Origin: Conidiobolus incongruus B7586
Taxonomy: Eukaryota; Entomophthoromycota; Entomophthoromycetes; Entomophthorales; Conidiobolaceae
Assembly: GCA_000697335.1 (NCBI GenBank)
Contig: JNEM01010582.1
Span: 1-11,304, forward strand
Reading direction: 5' to 3'
Length of the DNA: 11,304 nucleotides
The notes under the pieces are model-generated. The model saw nothing but the letters and a program-made list of their open reading frames with translations, did no database searches and was not told where the DNA came from. A program made the position numbers and the translations under genes. This document shows positions 8,574 through 11,304 of this stretch, piece after piece. Numbering within the stretch: the first letter of the stretch is position 1; every line of letters begins with the position of its first letter.

Positions 8574-8646
8574 TGCTCCCTGTCGGGTTCGAACCGACGA
8601 CCTCGAGATTATGAGACTCACGCGCTGCCAACTGCGCCAAAGAAGC
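8574..8646 (-). tRNA. Elongator tRNA-Met (CAU), second copy
   Basis: A 73-nt cloverleaf, identical to the plus-strand gene at 5412-5484 except for one base in the 3' acceptor strand (position 69, G instead of A), which makes an extra U-G pair but keeps the stem. The anticodon CAT, A box (8628-8639) and B box (8585-8595) are unchanged. The flanking sequence is not similar to that of the first gene, so any duplication did not keep its surroundings. The two genes point at each other across DUG1. Confidence 0.96.
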
Positions 8647-9931
8647 TACTTTATAAGAATCAATTCAATATTAAAAATTGATAAATACCTTAAATTGTTG
8701 ATCTTTATACGTTTTGACTATCCATATGGACCTAATCATAAATTTAATATTTTAAATTTGTTTAATTATATAATTTTCTTTTTATCATTTTTTGTTATTA
8801 TTTTGATAGTTGCTTATATTTTTCCAACCTTTCATCTTTACATCAGATATTCAAAAATTCGTACTTATTTCAATCTAATTATCTATACGCATAATAATTA
8901 TCATACCTTATCTGTTATAGCCTGATGCTATTACTGTTATTGATATTGGTATTATTTTCTATTAATTAATATCCTTTAAAATAGTTAACTTTGAAGCATA
9001 GTTATATTATTATAATGTTCACGTTATTATTTAATAGTTTAGATTAAGTATACATTTTAATTCTTAAAAATTTAATTTGAAAATACAAGTTTAAAATTTT
9101 AATTATCATTTGTAGTAATGATCCGAATATTTCAAGAATTTAATCCTCAGTAATTTTTCATTTTCAAAATAACAGATATTTATCTTATAATATATGTAAC
9201 ATTATTTTTAATATTATATTTTTGAGATTTTAAATATTTTTATAATTAATACATGATTTATCAAATAAGCACTAATTTGAATGATAAAATCTTGAATTTT
9301 TTCAATTACCTGAATCAAATCATTTCTTGTTGCGAAATTAAAATAAAGATAATAATGAATGATATTTCAACTAAATTTTTTTCAGACATGTTTTTATTCA
9401 ATAGCTGATTTATTAAAGAATTTTAATCAATCCAATGTAGGTTAAATTTTTTTCAAAAATAGTTTGTAAATATATATAAATATAGTTATATTTGATTGGT
9501 TTAAATATTTAAATGTATTTCATTATATTCAAGTGTTTGATGTAGTGAATAATTATATAAATAAAAAGTTCCAAAATGTTATCAAACTATTTTAATAAAG
9601 TTAAATCATATTAAATTATTACTTATTGTAACAATAGAGATATATTATTAATGTTAATGTATACATAAATATATTTATTAATATTTGATAGATAATTGAA
9701 ATCAAATGTTCAATAATTTTTGAAATATAATACTGAATTAATCAAATATAATAAATATTTGCTCCTTAAAATGTTTATAAACAAGTATACTTTATTAATT
9801 ATTAAATATCATAACTAAAGATAATAACTGAAAAATCTATTAAACTTTGAAATAAGATATAGACCAAGAAGTAAATCTAAAATTGGTGTTTGTATATAAC
9901 ATGTTTAAAATTATTATTAAGATCTTAAACC
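8647..9931. other. AT-rich stretch with no recognised gene
   Basis: Upstream side of the minus-strand tRNA-Met and beyond. An open frame at 8611-8925 begins inside the tRNA and reads as low-complexity hydrophobic sequence; I do not believe it. Composition keeps CA and TG, as in the other inner blocks. It may contain old transposon DNA, but no motif was found. Confidence 0.5.
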
Positions 9932-9969
9932 AATGTTCTAAAATCATTTATTTGAAATTTTAGAACATT
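9932..9969. repeat. Short perfect inverted repeat
   Basis: A perfect 13-bp stem (9932-9944 with 9957-9969) around a 12-base loop, with TTCTAAAAT/ATTTTAGAA at its core. No run of T follows at a distance that suggests a terminator. It may be the centre of a small decayed element or chance. Confidence 0.6.
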
Positions 9970-10089
9970 TTGAATATTTGTTTGTTATAGTTTATTACTC
10001 TGCATTTTTAATAATGGGAGTTTTTTGTGATTGAAAATAAATAAATATTTTAATATATAATATATAAAAATAAATATATAATATAAATT

Positions 10090-11200
10090 TAATAGTTTCT
10101 TTTATCATTAATAACTTTTTGCTATACTTTTAGCAAAGATCTAACACTTAAAAAATAGTTCTTTTTATTAAAGACTAAAATTTGATATTTCACAAACCAA
10201 TTAAATTTTCTTATAGAAATTTTCTTTCCTATAAGCTAGTTTTTTAATTACCTAAAGTAATTATAATTACATAGGTTATAATCTAAAGAATATACTAGAT
10301 GTAGTAGTTTTTTCTAGTTATTTTTAATTAGAAAGTTTTTTACAGTTTTATATTTATGAATTTTATAATTATCATGTAAAATAATAAGTTTTCTTAAATT
10401 ATATTAAGAACACTAATTAGAAATACTTTTATTTAAAAAAGTAATATAAAATTTATTATTAATTAATTTTCTTTCAAAAACTAAATAAAAATAGCATATA
10501 CTATTATAATCTATTATAATAATTAATATTCACTTATTAATAAAATACTTATTTTAAAAAATTTGTAGAAGGGGTTAATTTAACTTAATTTAGCATCTTG
10601 ATTTATGTTTTAATAAAGGATTATATATAAAAATTTAAGATTCATCAATTATAATTATTTACTATAAAAATTTAAGCTTCTAGTAATATTTTAATAAGAT
10701 TTATTTAGTAATAACTACTTTAGCTTTTTTTAAGCTTTAGTTAAATTATAAAGTATTTATTTTATATTTTTATTTATGAATTTGAGTTTAAATTTTAATA
10801 TATATAAAATACTTATAAAACTAATATTAAAGTACTTAGATAATTCTTTAATTAAAATAAAAAGGTATTTTTCAATATATTTTTTCACCCTATTAATAAT
10901 TAAAAGAATAATAGTTAAAGTTAGTTTTTTAAATTTTAACAAGTTTTAAATAGTTTCTCTCTTAGCTTTAAAGTAATTTACCTAGTAATAAATTGTTAAT
11001 TTAAATAATATTTCATTACCAAAAATTGCTTGTAAATTTTAAATAATTTTAAAGGGTTTATGGTTAAGTTTTACTAATACTAAAATAAAAAACTTTTGAT
11101 GATTACTATTTGGTTTAAGTATAATTAAATTAAATAACTAATTTTAAAAAGTTAATTTTTTAATCAAAAAAATCATTATATATATATATATATATAAATA
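10090..11200 (-). mobile_element. Fossil Ty3/gypsy-like LTR retroelement, integrase part
   Basis: A second eroded retroelement on the minus strand, in the same orientation as the one at the left edge. The frame at 10757-10942 resembles the start of a retroviral-type integrase core: a hydrophobic strand, then R-x-x-K-Y and a following helix, like the family's LVVVDRxTKxAHF region. Upstream of it on the minus strand lies the repeat shared with 3-150. Broken throughout, with many breaks, and poor in CpA/TpG. The low-coordinate edge near 10090 is judged only from the change in composition, and no LTR was identified. The other end leaves the window. Confidence 0.45.
11051..11198. repeat. Direct repeat A, right copy
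   Basis: Matches 3-150 in the same orientation without gaps. Most differences are T or A here where the left copy has C or G, so this copy is the more eroded one. It ends in a TA run at about 11177-11196, as the left copy does. Confidence 0.9.
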
Positions 11201-11212
11201 TATAATTTCCTA

Positions 11213-11304
11213 TTATTACCATGGAATTAAAGAAATGGGAAATTTTTTAATTTCCAATTTTTCAAATATATTATTAGTTTCAAATAAGCAAATATATACA
11301 AAAC
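11213..11304 (-). repeat. Module B, right copy, inverted, cut by the window end
   Basis: Reverse complement of 177-268 with about four or five differences. The match runs up to the last base, so the true end lies outside the window. The left match starts at 177, which corresponds exactly to 11304. Confidence 0.85.

Noticed and set aside
8611-8925. 104-codon open frame on the plus strand
   Set aside because: It starts inside the antisense of a tRNA gene, is rich in F, I, L, N and Y as expected from AT-rich DNA, and has no recognisable domain.
8905-8965. Possible third, decayed copy of the palindrome arm leader
   Set aside because: A stretch around TTATTGATATT looks like the arm's leader, but agreement falls away on both sides and can be chance in AT-rich DNA.
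10757-10942. 61-codon minus-strand frame as a gene in its own right
   Set aside because: It resembles an integrase core fragment within a larger fossil, so it is treated as part of that element.

Overview
The window looks like nuclear DNA from an AT-rich fungus. It holds one multi-exon gene with four introns of 51-56 nt, two pol III-type tRNA genes with internal A and B boxes, and eroded eukaryotic transposons in very AT-rich DNA. The encoded peptidase is of the fungal Dug1/CNDP2 type, and its wording recalls early-diverging (Mucoromycota-like) fungi. That placement is an inference and is not firm.

Layout. Bases 1 to about 2210 and about 10090 to 11304 are two old, heavily eroded LTR-retroelement (Ty3/gypsy-like) fossils, both lying on the minus strand. 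Gag and protease pieces are visible on the left and an integrase piece on the right. They share a repeat of about 150 bp in direct orientation, next to a TA microsatellite. A second module of about 90 bp beside it is inverted between the two sides. Bases about 2820-3970 hold a decayed Tc1/mariner transposase on the plus strand. Bases about 4246-5405 form a long imperfect palindrome of much higher G+C than its surroundings. Its arms are about 570 bp, its centre is a 21-bp hairpin, and each arm carries a related outward-pointing small ORF. Its right end lies about 7 bp upstream of an elongator tRNA-Met gene (5412-5484, plus). After about 1.1 kb of AT-rich DNA comes the one clear protein gene, a DUG1-type Cys-Gly metallodipeptidase (6635-8265, five exons, 472 residues). 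A second tRNA-Met, differing from the first at one base, lies on the minus strand at 8574-8646. The rest up to about 10090 is AT-rich DNA in which I recognise nothing except a short hairpin.

How the parts relate. The live content appears to be DUG1 and the two convergent tRNA-Met genes that bracket it. The rest is a graveyard of repeats. Two different substitution footprints are visible. The outer retroelement blocks are poor in CpA/TpG, as left by RIP-like mutation, while the inner AT-rich blocks keep CpA/TpG. The palindrome is the most unusual object: it has escaped the AT decay, abuts a tRNA gene, and would fold into a long double-stranded RNA if transcribed through.
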